IMG/VR virus record: IMGVR_UViG_3300045120_000483
Coordinates: 40,882 to 104,881 of that record
Length of the DNA: 64,000 nucleotides
Strand: one strand, 5' to 3'
DNA from: a virus
Positions 24,433 to 33,149 of this stretch are shown piece by piece. How positions within the stretch are numbered: the stretch's first letter is position 1; the number at the start of each line of letters is the position of its first letter. The translations under genes and the position numbers were made by a program. Below the pieces are notes generated by a model. The model was not told the origin of the DNA and ran no database searches. It saw only the letters and a list, made by a program, of their open reading frames with translations.

Positions 24433-24689
24433 TTCATCTTCACTTTCGTTGATGGTAGTTTCTTATAATCTTGAGATCGTTCCCTTACGTAATTATACTC
24501 CAAAGGAAACCGGTAAACATCCACAACAGTCCAATTTTCCCAAATCCCCTTCGCATTTCTCATCTCAAGAGGTCTACCAACTTCAGCAAAAACTGCGGGA
24601 ATCCATGAAGTAGTATATATTTGAGGATAAGGACCATCCTTCTCCAAATAACACTGCTTCATCTCATAATTATCCGACAAGGCTACCAA
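24429..24689 (-). CDS. small protein, 77-86 aa, unknown
   Basis: Either TTG 24689 (AAGGA upstream) or ATG 24662 (MKQCYLEKDGPYPQIYTTSW) is the start. The latter gives a natural N-terminus, the former a better ribosome site. Contains aromatic-rich strands (ENWTVVDVYRFPLEYNYV). ATGA overlap with the deformylase gene. Confidence 0.6.
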   Translation of the reverse strand: MVALSDNYEMKQCYLEKDGPYPQIYTTSWIPAVFAEVGRPLEMRNAKGIWENWTVVDVYRFPLEYNYVRERSQDYKKLPSTKVKMK

Positions 24690-24692
24690 AAT

Positions 24693-25067
24693 TCAATTCC
24701 TTCTCTTGATGCTCAAAATACAATATTTGGGGTGAAGAACCGCGGGAGAAAAAGCACAGGGAGCATGTTCAGCAGACGTTATATAAGTAATATTAAATGT
24801 TGCTGTACGTCCCGTGTAGACCTTTTCTCCCCAGTTGTATTCTTGGAGAACCAAGAAATCCCCAATCTTGTAGTCTCTATCCATGACACGAACATCATGG
24901 GTTTTATGACCTGCAAGAGCATCCGGAAACAAGGTTGTCCAAGATTTTACGTAATGAGTATCAGGAGGATACACCTTTTCAAGGTGCTTTTTTCCCCGAC
25001 AACAAGTCCCGGCTATGTTCATTGTATGGGCAAAGACACACCCCGGATCACAACTCAAAATTATCAA
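24693..25067 (-). CDS. DUF3850 (ASCH/PUA-like) protein, about 124 aa
   Basis: HYVKSWTTLFPDALAGHKTH then DVRVMDRDYKIGDFLVLQEY and YTGR..NITYI follow the DUF3850 pattern (H-x-x-K, FE-R-x-NDR-x-F-x-VGD, YTGR), a small PUA/ASCH-fold family thought to bind RNA or modified bases. The start appears to be a TTG overlapping the gp46 stop. Function in phages is unproven. Confidence 0.7.
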   Translation of the reverse strand: MIILSCDPGCVFAHTMNIAGTCCRGKKHLEKVYPPDTHYVKSWTTLFPDALAGHKTHDVRVMDRDYKIGDFLVLQEYNWGEKVYTGRTATFNITYITSAEHAPCAFSPAVLHPKYCILSIKRRN

Positions 25068-26773
25068 CCTCTAATTTGTGAGAAATTTTTGGTTTTTTCG
25101 ACATGAAGAACTCTGGAAAATTTGTCTTCATATGAAGTAACCTTGTGAGAGATCATAACGATATTTTCGCCCATTGTCAAGCTCTGAATCAACTTTAAAA
25201 AGGCTTCCGAACCATCAATGTCCAAACTACCATCAAAAATCTCATCAAAAACTATGAGGTTTACATCTATAGACCCCCGGAGCTTTGCCAGGGCTCTCCA
25301 GGTAAAGAGAATTGCCAAATTCAATCGGGCTTTCTCTCCCTCCGAAAAACTAGCATAAGTGAAGTTATCCCTGAAACGGGATTTGATGGTCTCCTTAAAG
25401 TTCTCATCTAACTGAAACTCCACAAAGAAGTCCAGACAGGCCAGATACTTTTGAATTAGTTGATTGATGATCGGGACATAGGTCTTGATAATCTGAGCCT
25501 TGATGCCGGTATCTTTTAGCATTTGTGAGGCAAACGACATCACATGTTCTTCATCCCTCTTCGCCAAGATGTCCGCCTGAAGCCTGTCCTTCTCAATCAA
25601 CCAATCTACCAATCCGGACGCATCAATCACCTTCTTTTGAGACAGAGTTTCAATTTCCTTTTTGGTATTATCTACCGCCGTCTGATAATACCGAAGACCC
25701 TGTTGTAGCTCAATGATCTTGTTGGATCGAACATTAATCTCATTTTGAATATGAGAAATAGCATTCAGACGTAGTTGAACTTCCTCAAGCAGACCCCGAA
25801 GCTTCTTTAACCCCCCATCGATATCCCCCAGGACCTTACTCTTTTCAAAGGTAGTCTTTTGTTTAAAATCCTCTTCAATTTCTTGATGACAGGTCGGGCA
25901 AGAATCGTTGTTAGTCAAAAATGATACTTCCCTCTTTAGGCTTCCACTCTTTTGCTGCAACTGAGTTTGAATTTTTGTCAATTCGGCTAGCCGGGAATTA
26001 ACCTGTTTCAGGTCCGCCGTATCTTTCGCATATTCCTGAATTTCGTTCTGAAGGGTAGTAATCTGATTTTCCGTCTCCCGAAACTTTATAAAAGTTTCTT
26101 CAATGAACTTCTTCTTGACCTTAATCTGATCCTCATTGTCGATTTTCATTTGTTCGACATGTCGGGTCGTCAGGGTGATTTTCTCTTCCAAAAGCTTCTT
26201 TTCTGCTTCCCATCCCTCAATTAGCTTCTCCGTTTCAGAAACCTGATCCTTAAGGAGGGTATTCATCCGACTGAACACCTTCAGGTCCAAAAGGTCTTCA
26301 ATGATAGCCCGACGCTCCGGGGCCTTTAGAGCCATAAATGGGCTGAAAGTAGCGGACCCCAACATCACAATCTGAGAGAAGGTCTTGTGGTTGACCCGCA
26401 AAATATGCTTCTCAAAGGCATCCTGATAATCCCTAGTATCGGCCGCCTCTGTGATCAGTTCCCCGTCCTTATAGATTTCAAAAAGGGTCGGGCGGATACC
26501 CCTCCGAACCTGAAAATCATGACCATTGATTGAGAAAGCCAACTCCACTAGACACTGATGCTTGTTTAATGATGAAGCAAGTTGGGGCTTGTTGATATCC
26601 CGAAACGGCTTATTGAACAGGGCGAAGGAAATAGCATCAATCAGAGTGCTCTTACCGGCCCCGTTCTTTCCAACTATCAATGTCGTGGCATGTTTATCTA
26701 ACTCTACCTCCGTCCACTGGTTACCAAAGGATAGGAAATTTTGCCACCGGACACTCTTAAGATGTAGTCTCAT
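25064..26773 (-). CDS. 46: recombination endonuclease subunit gp46 (Rad50-like), 569 aa
   Basis: SMC-type ATPase that with gp47 resects DNA ends for recombination and replication. Walker A LIVGKNGAGKST (about residues 32-43), a zinc-hook CPTC flanked by long coiled coils (about 175-400), signature SFSEGEKARL and Walker B NLIVFDEIFDGSLD near the C-terminus. Length close to T4 gp46 (560 aa). gp47 is two genes upstream in the same operon. Confidence 0.94.
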   Translation of the reverse strand: MRLHLKSVRWQNFLSFGNQWTEVELDKHATTLIVGKNGAGKSTLIDAISFALFNKPFRDINKPQLASSLNKHQCLVELAFSINGHDFQVRRGIRPTLFEIYKDGELITEAADTRDYQDAFEKHILRVNHKTFSQIVMLGSATFSPFMALKAPERRAIIEDLLDLKVFSRMNTLLKDQVSETEKLIEGWEAEKKLLEEKITLTTRHVEQMKIDNEDQIKVKKKFIEETFIKFRETENQITTLQNEIQEYAKDTADLKQVNSRLAELTKIQTQLQQKSGSLKREVSFLTNNDSCPTCHQEIEEDFKQKTTFEKSKVLGDIDGGLKKLRGLLEEVQLRLNAISHIQNEINVRSNKIIELQQGLRYYQTAVDNTKKEIETLSQKKVIDASGLVDWLIEKDRLQADILAKRDEEHVMSFASQMLKDTGIKAQIIKTYVPIINQLIQKYLACLDFFVEFQLDENFKETIKSRFRDNFTYASFSEGEKARLNLAILFTWRALAKLRGSIDVNLIVFDEIFDGSLDIDGSEAFLKLIQSLTMGENIVMISHKVTSYEDKFSRVLHVEKTKNFSQIRG

Positions 26774-26990
26774 TCACCCCGCCATATCTAGTTCCAAATG
26801 ATAATGGTGGTACAAAAGATTCCGGTAAATTCTTAAAATGAAGAGGGATGTAAGGACAATAGACAACGACCGCATCAATAATCTGTTTGCCCTTATAATG
26901 CATAATCAGGGGTTGTGCTATACTCTTAAGAGGAGAAGCAACAACCGCTACGGCGGCAAACAGACCCGATAAGAACCCCCGTCTATTCAT
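26757..26990 (-). CDS. small exported protein with twin-arginine signal, 77 aa
   Basis: N-terminus MNRRGFLSGLFAAVAVVASP has the RR-x-F-L pattern and hydrophobic core of a Tat signal peptide; cleavage would leave about 50 residues. It overlaps both neighbours (gp46 start and the DUF3307 gene). The signal closely resembles that of the 32748 gene, suggesting a related origin. Tat export is unusual for phage proteins. Function unknown. Confidence 0.65.
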   Translation of the reverse strand: MNRRGFLSGLFAAVAVVASPLKSIAQPLIMHYKGKQIIDAVVVYCPYIPLHFKNLPESFVPPLSFGTRYGGVNETTS

Positions 26991-27372
26991 ATCCCATTCC
27001 TCTCAACACAAACAAATACAACGTCAGTATCAAGGTAGTTTGATGAATTAACTGATCCAATCCAATCACCACAAAAAAGGAATGGATATCTCCCTTACTA
27101 TAAAAATAAGCTGTTATCCGGCTGGTGATTGCATCTGTTATAAAATGAGCGAACCCATTGAAAAATACAAAACCCAACCACACAAAAGGAAATCCTATAA
27201 AAGCTAGTTCCATGGTCCCTACACCCAGAAGGGCTGTATAGAAAGTCACATGCTCTAATAAAGCATCCCAATTTTTACTCTTATTTTCGGCCTGCCATCG
27301 GGTCTGACAAACAAAATCAGCAAACCAGTGTATGCCTAAAAGACATACAACAATCAATATCACATTTTCCAT
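26983..27372 (-). CDS. DUF3307-type integral membrane protein, 129 aa
   Basis: Start at ATG 27372 with GGAG upstream. Four membrane segments; HWFADFVCQTRWQAENKSKN and NGFAHFITDAITSR are the conserved polar residues of DUF3307 (H..aDF..Q....NK, HxxtD). The family is found in bacteria and phages with no known role. A consensus promoter lies at 27398-27426, within the end of gp47. Confidence 0.75.
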   Translation of the reverse strand: MENVILIVVCLLGIHWFADFVCQTRWQAENKSKNWDALLEHVTFYTALLGVGTMELAFIGFPFVWLGFVFFNGFAHFITDAITSRITAYFYSKGDIHSFFVVIGLDQLIHQTTLILTLYLFVLRGMGYE

Positions 27373-27376
27373 GATC

Positions 27377-28417
27377 TCACTCCATAGCCAAAGCTTGATT
27401 ATACAAATCAACAAACAAGGTGTCAAGCTTGGAATGATCGACTGTGGCGTTTACCGCTTTGGCATAATCCCGCATGATCGTCAGGGTATCTTTAGTATCG
27501 GAAATGATCAGGTCATCAGAGACCTTATCCAGGTTAAGATGATCCTCAACTATCTGAAACTCAATGGGCTTGGCGGCCTCTACTCTAGAAAGGAAATGAT
27601 CATATTTGATTTGATTGTTACGTTCCCTGACAATGACCTTGACGTATTTTCCGGTTATAGCGGCAGGATCGAATTGTCCTCCATCGGCATCGTCATAATG
27701 GACTTTGGCGAAAAGATCATACGGATTACAGATAAACTCAAGTTCTCTAGTGTCAGTATCAAAAATGTGAAAGCCCCTAGCATCACCAAAATCAGTCCAA
27801 GTAAACTGAGAATGACTCCCAAGATAATGGATATTGGCGCGTGAAGACCGGTGATGGAAATGTCCCGTACAGACCATTTCAAATTTTTGATAGATTGCCG
27901 GATCGTCGCCATCATGATTGAACACCCCTCTGAACATCGGAAATCCCGCTAACTCCAAATGACCAAAGACGATTTTGGCGTCTGTGCTATTTAGCAAATC
28001 GACCGTTTTGTCTCTGTTGCCGTCACATATCCAGGGAACGAAAAGAATTTTGGTACCGTTAAAAACAACTTCGGCGGGGTCCTCATAATAGGTCAGATCA
28101 TACTTATCCAGAATTTCAGTAGCAATAGAGATACACATATCTTCTCTGTTGAAGATATCATGGTTCCCCAAGATCAGATGAAAATCATAATCCCGACAAA
28201 GAGGTTCCACAAAATCCTTTCGTAAGCAGGAAAGACTTTTGAAGTTGATGTACTTACGTCGGTCAACGATATCACCCAAATGAACAACGGTCGTTATTCC
28301 CCGCTGTTTCAGGGTCGGAAAGAACACCATATCAAAGAAACGTTTATCGTTCTCTATGAAGACCGGAGCGTCATTCCGGACGCCTGCATGGGTATCAGTT
28401 ATCAAAGCAAGCTTCAT
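27377..28417 (-). CDS. 47: recombination nuclease gp47 (Mre11-like), 346 aa
   Basis: Metallophosphoesterase nuclease partner of gp46. Metal-binding motifs in order: LITDTHAG (about residue 5), HLGDIVDRR (about 46), LGNHDIFN (about 83) and TGHFHHRSS (about 182). Length as in T4 gp47 (339 aa). ATGA overlap with the endonuclease VII gene upstream. Confidence 0.94.
   Translation of the reverse strand: MKLALITDTHAGVRNDAPVFIENDKRFFDMVFFPTLKQRGITTVVHLGDIVDRRKYINFKSLSCLRKDFVEPLCRDYDFHLILGNHDIFNREDMCISIATEILDKYDLTYYEDPAEVVFNGTKILFVPWICDGNRDKTVDLLNSTDAKIVFGHLELAGFPMFRGVFNHDGDDPAIYQKFEMVCTGHFHHRSSRANIHYLGSHSQFTWTDFGDARGFHIFDTDTRELEFICNPYDLFAKVHYDDADGGQFDPAAITGKYVKVIVRERNNQIKYDHFLSRVEAAKPIEFQIVEDHLNLDKVSDDLIISDTKDTLTIMRDYAKAVNATVDHSKLDTLFVDLYNQALAME
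27398..27426 (-). promoter_or_regulatory. consensus sigma70-like promoter for the DUF3307 gene
   Basis: Minus strand: TTGACA (complement of 27421-27426), 17 bp, TATAAT (complement of 27398-27403). Both hexamers are perfect, and it lies inside the gp47 coding end. Confidence 0.75.
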
Positions 28418-29040
28418 GTAAAGGCCGTAGCAAGGCTTGATTTAGGAATAGGCTTATCATCCGGACTGAAATGCGTATAGGTTGGTTCCAATTTAGGATC
28501 AAGAGGTAACATGGGTATGTTTCCATTATTTTCTAAATAATCAGCCATTCTTCGATGTAATTCTGCTTCTTCTCCCAACCTTGTATTACAGCTATGACAC
28601 AACAGACCCCGAATATCTCCTGTATAATGGTCATGATCAGACGCTAATCTTATAATCTTTCCCGATTTTGATCTCATAGACTCAGGCTTATTACAACATT
28701 TACAACGGCCCTCTTGTTCGGCAAATCGCCAAGGATATTCCGCTCTTGCTCTTTTTCGATTTTCAGATGCACACGTCTTGCAAATATTATCCTTCTGATG
28801 ATTGTTGTATCTTATAACTGCGAAACACGCTAATGGTTTGATTTCCTTACATTGTCTACAGGTCAGAGACGCCTTTCCGCCCCTGAATTGTTCATTGTTA
28901 ATCTTGTAAAACCCCTTCCTGATCATTTTATCACAATTCCCATCATTTTGCTGATTTAATTCAAAATTATCATATTGTAACATCATTTCAATGTTAGCTT
29001 CTATCACCTTTTTTACGTCAACTATATTAACATTACTCAC
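28414..29040 (-). CDS. recombination endonuclease VII-type HNH nuclease, 208 aa
   Basis: CRQCKEIKP and CKTC, then CKCCNKPE and LLCHSCNT provide zinc ligands, with ASDHDHYTGDIRGLLCHSCN forming the ββα-metal core of the Endonuclease_7 family, to which T4 gp49 Holliday-junction resolvase belongs. GTG start at 29040 with AAGGAG upstream, overlapping the previous stop (GTGA). Location between gp47 and gp55 suits a recombination or packaging role, but the family also includes homing nucleases and the region is AT-rich. Confidence 0.75.
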   Translation of the reverse strand: MSNVNIVDVKKVIEANIEMMLQYDNFELNQQNDGNCDKMIRKGFYKINNEQFRGGKASLTCRQCKEIKPLACFAVIRYNNHQKDNICKTCASENRKRARAEYPWRFAEQEGRCKCCNKPESMRSKSGKIIRLASDHDHYTGDIRGLLCHSCNTRLGEEAELHRRMADYLENNGNIPMLPLDPKLEPTYTHFSPDDKPIPKSSLATAFT

Positions 29041-29216
29041 TTTCTCCTTGCCTTCTTGGCATACTGTTCCAGGGATGCAATACAGTAATCCCGAATAACC
29101 TCAATCTGTTGAGCATAGGTGTCCCGAACCTCCGGGCGATTGGCCTCAGTAAGTAGCTGAGCTACTCTATCCTGAACAGCGGGGGGAACTAGATGTAAAT
29201 TCTTGATATTCCACAT
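29037..29216 (-). CDS. small helical protein, 59 aa
   Basis: From ATG 29216, one base after the gp55 stop, to TGA 29037 (MWNIKNLHLVPPAVQDRVAQ...). The start Met-Trp-x-x-x-x-L-x-L-VPPAVQ looks like a conserved small T4-type protein. It overlaps the next gene by GTGA. Function unknown; too short for many callers. Confidence 0.6.
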   Translation of the reverse strand: MWNIKNLHLVPPAVQDRVAQLLTEANRPEVRDTYAQQIEVIRDYCIASLEQYAKKARRK

Positions 29217-29217
29217 A

Positions 29218-29739
29218 TTATTTCACTTTCTCTTTTTTCTTACGTAAGTATTCTTCGAACTCCGTTATAACTTTATCGGTGTATTCGTTATCCGTCGAAT
29301 CTCTTGAAAAGTTGCCAGTAACCTCATCAATGGTATGAAGCTCCCGGTAATTCTTGTGTTTTATGTAATTCTGTTTCTTCTCTATATTGATCCTATTTTG
29401 AAAGGCATGGTAGGCAATCATTGTAAAATAATTAAAAATGTTATTGGTCTTGGTAATCTTGGCGGGATCAAACTTCGTAATAGCTCTGCAACAAACCTCA
29501 ATGGCATCATCCACCATTGCCTCTTTCCAATTGTTCGTATAGCGAATGAACTTCGGGTGGTTGGAAAGACCGTTACAAAGGTCAAAAATATACATTCCAA
29601 AAACGTTGGGCTGATTGGGTATGATCTGCCCGTTCTCCCGGCAGAACCGGGCCCTCTCTTGATATTCCAGAACGACTTTTTCTAGGTCTTCTTTTTGAAT
29701 GTAAAATTTGTTGGGATCAGACGGCTTCTTTTTTCTCAT
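29218..29739 (-). CDS. 55: late-transcription sigma factor gp55, 173 aa
   Basis: Minimal sigma subunit that directs RNA polymerase to TATAAATA-type late promoters together with gp33 and the gp45 clamp. The core FIRYTNNWKEAMVDDAIEVC then NIFNYFTMIAYHAFQNRI corresponds to the conserved gp55 sigma region-2-like part. Length 173 versus 185 in T4. Late-type GATAAATA elements are visible in the window. Confidence 0.88.
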   Translation of the reverse strand: MRKKKPSDPNKFYIQKEDLEKVVLEYQERARFCRENGQIIPNQPNVFGMYIFDLCNGLSNHPKFIRYTNNWKEAMVDDAIEVCCRAITKFDPAKITKTNNIFNYFTMIAYHAFQNRINIEKKQNYIKHKNYRELHTIDEVTGNFSRDSTDNEYTDKVITEFEEYLRKKKEKVK

Positions 29740-31189
29740 TAAGTCCTATTTGGTAAAGTTTGTAATCGTATTGTTCTTCATTATAAAGCTTAATTCTCTC
29801 CATGCTATGTTTAATGATAGTATTCGGTCTATCCTTATAAGTCATATCATCAGCAATATCATAAAGTGTACAAGTTTGACCTTTGTATTTCCTCAGACCT
29901 CTTCCGATAGACTGAAGGACCTTGATTTTTGATTTGTAGGGACTACCGAATATGATGTGTTTCAGGGTCGGAGCATCAAACCCCTCCGACACACACCCGT
30001 AACTCCCCAACAAAACAGCATTGGACTGGTTTGCCAGCTTGGCCCTGATAAGCTCCCGCTCATTCAATCCGGTACCTCCATAAATCAAATGAAGGGGACG
30101 ATCCGGGGGAAGGAGCTTCTTCAGGTCCTCATAAAGAATTTTGCCATGTTTATCCACAAGGCGGAAAAGAATTATTGTATTCCCTTTAAGGGATAATGTC
30201 AAGTTGTTTATGTATCTCTTTCGACATTCTTGAGAAAGTATATATTCTAGCTCAGCGGGATAATCCGGATGATATCCCAGACCCTTACAGATAGGGTCCG
30301 GATACCTCAGGGATAGCACTTTTATCTTAAGTTGGGCAACATCTCCCCTGTCCATCAGTTCTTTGGTAGTTACGACCTTATGAATAGGGCCCAGAAGTCC
30401 TTCTATTACCCACTGGTTCATTTCAACATCATCTAGGGTACCGGTGAAGCCATAGCGGTATTCGACGCCCCTACAGGCCTCTAAAACGTTCTTAATAGAT
30501 TGGGACTTCGCTCCATGGACCTCATCGACCATAACCAGTTCAAATTGGTTAAAATATTCCGGGGGTTCCTGATAAATCGACTGCCAAGTGCTGACCACAA
30601 TCGTTTTGTCTGTTTTTTTAGATTGTCCCTCATAGATCGGATGAACTTCCCGGGGGTCCAGGCCATATTCTTTAAAATGCCCAATTAGCTGTTCAACCAA
30701 CCCAATCCGGGGGACGATAATCAGGGTCTTCATTCCCATGAAGTATCGCACCAAAAGATAGATAATCAGGCTTTTACCGGATGCAGTCGGAGAGATATAG
30801 ACCCCCCGCTTCTCCCGGGCGGCCTTGATGAAAGTGTCTAGCTGATAATCTCTAACAGGAAAAGGAAGCTTCAGGGATTTGATGAAATCCTCTGCTTCAA
30901 CAACGGAGAACTCATTCTGAATGATAGGATTGGCAAACTCAACGGAATAACCATTATCCTTCGCGAAATGCTCCAGATGATGACGTAGCCCCGCATAAAG
31001 CCGGGACCTACCCTTCTGGAAAAGATGTAATTTTCCGTCCCAGTTCTTCAGACGGGGCGACCTCTTCCTCATGTGTTCCGCGTTGGGAACATCAAAGGTA
31101 AAGGCGTCGTAAAGCTCCAGGGCTATGTGTTCTTCGCACTCAATTCGATCATAAACTGAATTTACCGAAAATACTTTAATGTCAGACAC
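29717..31189 (-). CDS. uvsW: UvsW DNA/RNA helicase, 490 aa
   Basis: SF2 helicase that resolves R-loops and branched recombination intermediates and helps switch origin modes. Walker A SPTASGKSLIIYL (about residue 130), DEVH box MVDEVHGAKS (about 225), motif III YGFTGTL, and motif VI SIGRGLRKYKG. Length close to T4 UvsW (503 aa). Overlaps gp55 downstream and the ATP-grasp gene upstream. Confidence 0.93.
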   Translation of the reverse strand: MSDIKVFSVNSVYDRIECEEHIALELYDAFTFDVPNAEHMRKRSPRLKNWDGKLHLFQKGRSRLYAGLRHHLEHFAKDNGYSVEFANPIIQNEFSVVEAEDFIKSLKLPFPVRDYQLDTFIKAAREKRGVYISPTASGKSLIIYLLVRYFMGMKTLIIVPRIGLVEQLIGHFKEYGLDPREVHPIYEGQSKKTDKTIVVSTWQSIYQEPPEYFNQFELVMVDEVHGAKSQSIKNVLEACRGVEYRYGFTGTLDDVEMNQWVIEGLLGPIHKVVTTKELMDRGDVAQLKIKVLSLRYPDPICKGLGYHPDYPAELEYILSQECRKRYINNLTLSLKGNTIILFRLVDKHGKILYEDLKKLLPPDRPLHLIYGGTGLNERELIRAKLANQSNAVLLGSYGCVSEGFDAPTLKHIIFGSPYKSKIKVLQSIGRGLRKYKGQTCTLYDIADDMTYKDRPNTIIKHSMERIKLYNEEQYDYKLYQIGLNEKKEAV

Positions 31190-32015
31190 TTACAGTTGTA
31201 TTTACACTCCTATAATTCTCTTCAGCTACTTCACTGACAGCTACAACAATTTTTTCAATATCAGCACAATAATGACCGGCCGAATGAAAGTCACCCATTT
31301 CTATAATTTTCAATTCCCCATCCTCCATCGCTCCAATATCAAGAACCAAAACCAGGGTCGGATTCCACTCTCTTATTCGCTCTTCCGCAAAAGTAATTAC
31401 TTGTGGAGGTACATAAGGACTTTTTCTTAATTGCCCATCTACCCGATAGAGACTTCCGGTAACAACCTTTCCATCCACAATAAACAACCTCCATTCCTGT
31501 TCGATCACCTTAGGTAGGGAAACAGCAATTAAGAGGGACCCATCAAATTCATATCCACCTTTGCAAATTTCTTCAGACCATTTACAAAGGGAATTCACTG
31601 TCATAAGCATCCCATCAAACTGCTTCATATCCCCATTAGGACGAACAAAAACCTTATCATTTTGTCTATATGAAAAAAGTTTTGTTGAAACTACCCCAAG
31701 AGGAAGAATACTGGCATCATGATTGACCATGTACGGACCCCAATGATCTAAATAATTCTTTACCGTAAAAATATTCTCATCAAAAAAAGCCCCCGGGCTC
31801 CATCGGCCGGAATCCACTACATTTTTAATAAAACGGGTAGAACCATAAGCAATAATTGGACCATCATGATTTATAACAAGAAGACCTTCCGGACCCGTGA
31901 ACGGAATTACAACAATACCTTGAAATGATCGACCATGCTTAATACAAGCTGCTTGTATAGCAGCAGAACTATCCTCATTTAGTAAATTAGATTGGACTAC
32001 CCAAAGAGCTTTCAT
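31182..32015 (-). CDS. ATP-grasp domain protein (R2K-type), 277 aa
   Basis: Residues about 120-270 have an ATP-grasp C-terminal layout: KVFVRPNGDMKQFDG, EWRLFIVDGKVVTGSLYR, VLDIGAMEDGELKIIEMG (acidic metal ligands) and FHSAGHY. I recall this as the R2K/DUF4343 ATP-grasp clade found in phages. ATP-grasp enzymes form amide or peptide-like bonds via acyl-phosphates, so a peptide or protein-modifying role is possible; the substrate is unknown. Overlaps the UvsW start by 8 bases. Confidence 0.7.
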   Translation of the reverse strand: MKALWVVQSNLLNEDSSAAIQAACIKHGRSFQGIVVIPFTGPEGLLVINHDGPIIAYGSTRFIKNVVDSGRWSPGAFFDENIFTVKNYLDHWGPYMVNHDASILPLGVVSTKLFSYRQNDKVFVRPNGDMKQFDGMLMTVNSLCKWSEEICKGGYEFDGSLLIAVSLPKVIEQEWRLFIVDGKVVTGSLYRVDGQLRKSPYVPPQVITFAEERIREWNPTLVLVLDIGAMEDGELKIIEMGDFHSAGHYCADIEKIVVAVSEVAEENYRSVNTTVSV

Positions 32016-32016
32016 T

Positions 32017-32259
32017 TCATTTCCCTTCTTTCCAATCCTGCCAAGAAATATATTTTCCTTTCGAAAAAGTCCTTAATTGCTTTCCTCTATCTAAATGATA
32101 GAGGATATCAGTTGGATCATTGAACCACATCTCAAAGAAACACTCCGGATCAGTCGCGTGATTATCCAGACATTCCTGACAAAACCCCAGGCTATAAGGT
32201 GCGGATGTCGCATACACACCAACTATCGGCCGCTCCCTATCACAAATTCCACAGTTCAT
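32017..32259 (-). CDS. small zinc-finger-like protein, 80 aa
   Basis: CGICDRERP and GFCQECLDNHA give two C-x-x-C pairs able to bind one zinc, followed by an acidic/aromatic C-terminus. ATGA overlap with the tiny membrane gene upstream. Probably a nucleic-acid or protein-binding accessory factor; unknown. Confidence 0.65.
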   Translation of the reverse strand: MNCGICDRERPIVGVYATSAPYSLGFCQECLDNHATDPECFFEMWFNDPTDILYHLDRGKQLRTFSKGKYISWQDWKEGK

Positions 32260-32384
32260 TTCTTTCCAAACCTTTTATTCATCCAATCCGATATTAGAAT
32301 AATCAACGAAATTATCATTCTTAAGATAAATTCCACGATTGACCAAAATTTATGTTTTTTATCCCACCGGTACGGCTCACCCAT
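32256..32384 (-). CDS. single-span membrane peptide, 42 aa
   Basis: MGEPYRWDKKHKFWSIVEFI then a hydrophobic Ile-rich helix and a basic tail. It starts inside the end of the release-factor-like gene and overlaps the zinc-finger gene by ATGA, so it sits in a continuous coupled run. Function unknown. Confidence 0.5.
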   Translation of the reverse strand: MGEPYRWDKKHKFWSIVEFILRMIISLIILISDWMNKRFGKK

Positions 32385-32799
32385 TTTTCATCTTCTCTTC
32401 CAGAATCGCATTACGACGGGCCTGAATATGTTCAGAAAAGTCATTATCCAGGTTACTAGCAGAAGTGTGATACCTAGAAAGATGATCCAGGACCCGGTTA
32501 TCGCCAAAATGATAAGTGCGTATGACCTCTTGGTTTTTAACCCTTCCAGGCTGGTCTTTATTGATCTGAGCAACAATCCAGGGCTCCAATAGCTTTCCCA
32601 ACGCCGAAAAGGCCTCAGAGAAGTTCTGCTTCCGGCTGCGTTGCCGCTGTCCGGTGGTTTTCAGACCGGACGGAATGTGAGTGACCCGGCAACAAGCCTG
32701 AGATTTATTCCGGTTTTGGCCGCCGTTCCCTGTTCCGGAAAACCACTCTATCCGGAAGTCTTTTCGGGTGTAACAATATCGTTCGATTCGTTCTGCCAT
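32377..32799 (-). CDS. GGQ-domain release-factor-like peptidyl-tRNA hydrolase, 140 aa
   Basis: Contains GTGNGGQNRNKSQACCRVTH with the universal GGQ (residues 26-28) that drives peptidyl-tRNA hydrolysis, followed by the SGL.....RS..QN and RTYHFGDNRVLDH elements of class I release factors. It has only domain 3, without the stop-codon-reading domain, like rescue factor ArfB/YaeJ and prokaryotic RF-H types. Likely frees stalled ribosomes or aids termination; specificity not shown. Overlaps the Tat-signal gene upstream by 52 bases. Confidence 0.85.
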   Translation of the reverse strand: MAERIERYCYTRKDFRIEWFSGTGNGGQNRNKSQACCRVTHIPSGLKTTGQRQRSRKQNFSEAFSALGKLLEPWIVAQINKDQPGRVKNQEVIRTYHFGDNRVLDHLSRYHTSASNLDNDFSEHIQARRNAILEEKMKNG

Positions 32800-33149
32800 G
32801 GATGCCGTTCCGGGTTAGGTACAACAATGAATTCATGATCACTCACAAAGGAGTATTGAATAATCTGGCTGTCGTCGGGAGGGACAGAATTGTACTTCAC
32901 CCAAGCCACAAATATTCCAATCCCCCGGTCGCGACTAACAACAGAATCATTGATTACTCCTCCCTGTTTAAGTAGGGCCAGAACCAACCAAATCCGACTA
33001 TGAGTGTAAATATCATAGGAATTCTCCACAGCCTCTTTCAAAGCCGTAAAGACCGTAATGCGGGGGTCCTCAGTCGCTAGAGAAAGGCGGGGGAGAAGAC
33101 TTACAAGGGCAGTTGCCGCCACACCCCGAAGCAGATTTCGTCTGTTCAT
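32748..33149 (-). CDS. exported protein with twin-arginine signal, 133 aa
   Basis: MNRRNLLRGVAATALVSLLP is a clear Tat signal (RR plus hydrophobic core, cleavage near LSLA-T). The mature part of about 105 residues is acidic to neutral with no cysteines. AGGAG precedes ATG 33149. The first residues match the 26757 signal (MNRR). The last 52 bases overlap the release-factor-like gene. Function unknown; possibly periplasmic. Confidence 0.7.
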   Translation of the reverse strand: MNRRNLLRGVAATALVSLLPRLSLATEDPRITVFTALKEAVENSYDIYTHSRIWLVLALLKQGGVINDSVVSRDRGIGIFVAWVKYNSVPPDDSQIIQYSFVSDHEFIVVPNPERHPWQNESNDIVTPEKTSG

